A program made the translations under genes and the position numbers. Shown here in pieces: positions 5,715 through 6,539 of a stretch of 6,539 bases of DNA. How positions within the stretch are numbered: the stretch's first letter is position 1; each line of letters begins with the position of its first letter. Source of the DNA: Rubrobacter sp. (GTDB lineage Bacteria > Actinomycetota > Rubrobacteria > Rubrobacterales > Rubrobacteraceae); NCBI GenBank assembly GCA_019247245.1, contig JAFAPF010000216.1:1-6539 (forward strand). The letters run 5' to 3'. The notes under the pieces are model-generated. The model had not been told where the DNA came from, ran no database searches, and was given only the letters and a program-made list of their open reading frames with translations.

Positions 5715-5774
5715 CCAAAATAGGACCTGCGGGGCCGCCGAACCCTCGAAGACGACTTGCTAAAAGCAACCGAG

Positions 5775-5796
5775 CGTACGCAGGCCCCTGCGTACG
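5775..5796 (-). promoter_or_regulatory. Perfect 9-10 bp hairpin at the 5' end of the infC leader
   Basis: CGTACGCAGG at 5775-5784 is the inverse complement of 5787-5796, leaving a very short loop. It begins about seven bases after the -10 box of the infC promoter, so it would sit at or near the 5' end of the transcript. Its GGGGCC loop region (minus strand) is complementary to GGCCCC at 5736-5731, allowing a pseudoknot or alternative pairing. A small hairpin (TTGCT/AGCAA, 5757-5769) lies between. Reading it as the thrS terminator is less likely because only a broken T run follows. Confidence 0.5.
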
Positions 5797-5802
5797 TAAT
5801 GG

Positions 5803-5832
5803 ATTATACCTCCGCGAAGCTACCGTCGTCTA
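5803..5832 (-). promoter_or_regulatory. Promoter of infC-rpmI-rplT
   Basis: TAGACG (5832-5827, 4/6 to TTGACA) is followed after 18 bases by a perfect TATAAT (5808-5803). It lies only six bases after the thrS stop codon and about 100 bases before the infC start, leaving room for a structured leader. Confidence 0.65.
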
Positions 5833-5838
5833 TAAGAA

Positions 5839-6539
5839 TCACGCGCCAACCTCTTCGCGCACACGGAGCGCAAACTCCTCGACTTTGAGGGCCTCCTGTG
5901 TCCTCCCTTCACCCCTTTTGCGGACGTTGACCTCTCCTTCTCCAGCCTCTCTGTCACCAACGACGAGGAGGTACGGTACCTTCTGCCGGGCATTCTCCCG
6001 GATCTTCTTCTGCATGCTCATGAGTGCGTCGTCTACCTCGACCCTAAGGCCCTGTGCCGAAAGCTTCTCCTTCACCCAGCAGGCGTAAGGGAGATGGCGG
6101 TCGGCGACCGTGATCACCACCGCCTGCACCGGCGAAAGCCAAACCGGAAAGGCACCACCGTAGTGCTCGATTAGGATGCCGAAGAAGCGCTCCATACTAC
6201 CCAAAAGAGCCCTGTGAACCATGTACGGACTATGCGCTTGTCCGTCCTCCCCAATGTATTCAAGGCCAAAGCGAGCCGACATATTAAAGTCGAACTGAAT
6301 GGTGCTCAGCTGCCACTCGCGGTCCAGCGTGTCGTTTACCTTCAGATCGATCTTAGGCCCGTAGAATGCCCCGCCGCCTTCATCTAGCTGGTAAGGGACG
6401 TCGTGGGCCTCAACCGCCTTCCGCAACGCCTCAGTCGCCCTGTTCCAATCCTCCTGATCTCCCACGTACTTCTCCGGGCGCGTGGCAAGGTAGGCCGTGA
6501 AATTGCTCAGATCGAAAGCCCGTAAGATAAAGAGCGAGA
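5839..6539 (-). CDS. thrS: Threonyl-tRNA synthetase, C-terminal part (5' end outside window)
   Basis: ThrRS charges tRNA-Thr using ATP. About 232 residues are present. The class II catalytic core is seen from SLFILRAFDLSNFTAYLATR through RPEKYVGDQEDW, GAFYGPKIDLKVNDTLDREW, and STIQFDFNMSARFGLEYIGE. Motif 3 is HRALLGSMERFFGILIEHYG; the His before RALLGS is the third zinc ligand in this family, and the Arg of MERF binds ATP. The anticodon-binding domain follows from PVWLSPVQAVVITVADRH to RKRGEGRTQEALKVEEFAL, ending at TGA 5841-5839. The domain composition and end are normal for ThrRS. The zinc Cys, editing domain and motif 2 loop are upstream of the window. The thrS-infC-rpmI-rplT order is common in bacteria. 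Confidence 0.96.
   Translation of the reverse strand, partial: SLFILRAFDLSNFTAYLATRPEKYVGDQEDWNRATEALRKAVEAHDVPYQLDEGGGAFYGPKIDLKVNDTLDREWQLSTIQFDFNMSARFGLEYIGEDGQAHSPYMVHRALLGSMERFFGILIEHYGGAFPVWLSPVQAVVITVADRHLPYACWVKEKLSAQGLRVEVDDALMSMQKKIRENARQKVPYLLVVGDREAGEGEVNVRKRGEGRTQEALKVEEFALRVREEVGA

Noticed and set aside
5497..5769. Minus-strand frame with a start upstream of infC
   Set aside because: It is out of frame with IF3 and overlaps its conserved N-terminal domain; the sequence is arginine-rich shadow reading.
5775..5796. Hairpin as intrinsic terminator of thrS
   Set aside because: It lies downstream of a strong promoter and lacks a continuous T run, so a leader hairpin fits better, although a dual role is possible.

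Overview
The window reads as chromosomal DNA of a GC-rich actinobacterium, most likely Rubrobacter-like. This rests on the protein style of IF3, ThrRS and the Mrp subunits and is not proven by any search. Every real gene lies on the minus strand, so transcription runs from the right edge to the left.

Right part (about 4429-6539): the 3' end of thrS, then a promoter and a structured leader, then infC-rpmI-rplT (IF3, L35, L20). infC has no ATG, GTG or TTG in its open frame at the expected place. A well-spaced ribosome binding site instead points to a GUA codon. The infC-rpmI gap holds a 9-bp tandem repeat, an extended -10 box and a hairpin, and is a candidate site for internal initiation or L20 control.

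Middle (about 3274-4432): an IS5-family insertion sequence with 15-bp terminal inverted repeats sits between two CTAG copies, exactly at the rplT stop codon. Its transposase carries two frameshifts. Beyond it lies a decayed coding stretch with two tandem copies of a motif like the E3-binding (peripheral subunit-binding) domain. If the insertion is removed in silico, this relic is in the same reading frame as rplT, interrupted only by stop codons.

Left part (1-3089): a tightly overlapping Mrp/Mnh-type cation/proton antiporter operon in the order E, F, G, MbhD-like (MrpA C-terminal part), MbhE-MrpB fusion, C, D. This is the order of the antiporter module in archaeal MBH/MBS complexes. The last gene, mnhD, is broken by a 17-bp tandem duplication that creates an in-frame TAG after codon 58. 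Removing one copy restores a continuous MrpD reading frame to the window edge.

No defence system, CRISPR array, tRNA or rRNA was seen. The most unusual content is the set of small insertions (17-bp and 9-bp tandem repeats, two 2-nt frameshifts), the rplT-linked domain relic, and the infC start and leader.
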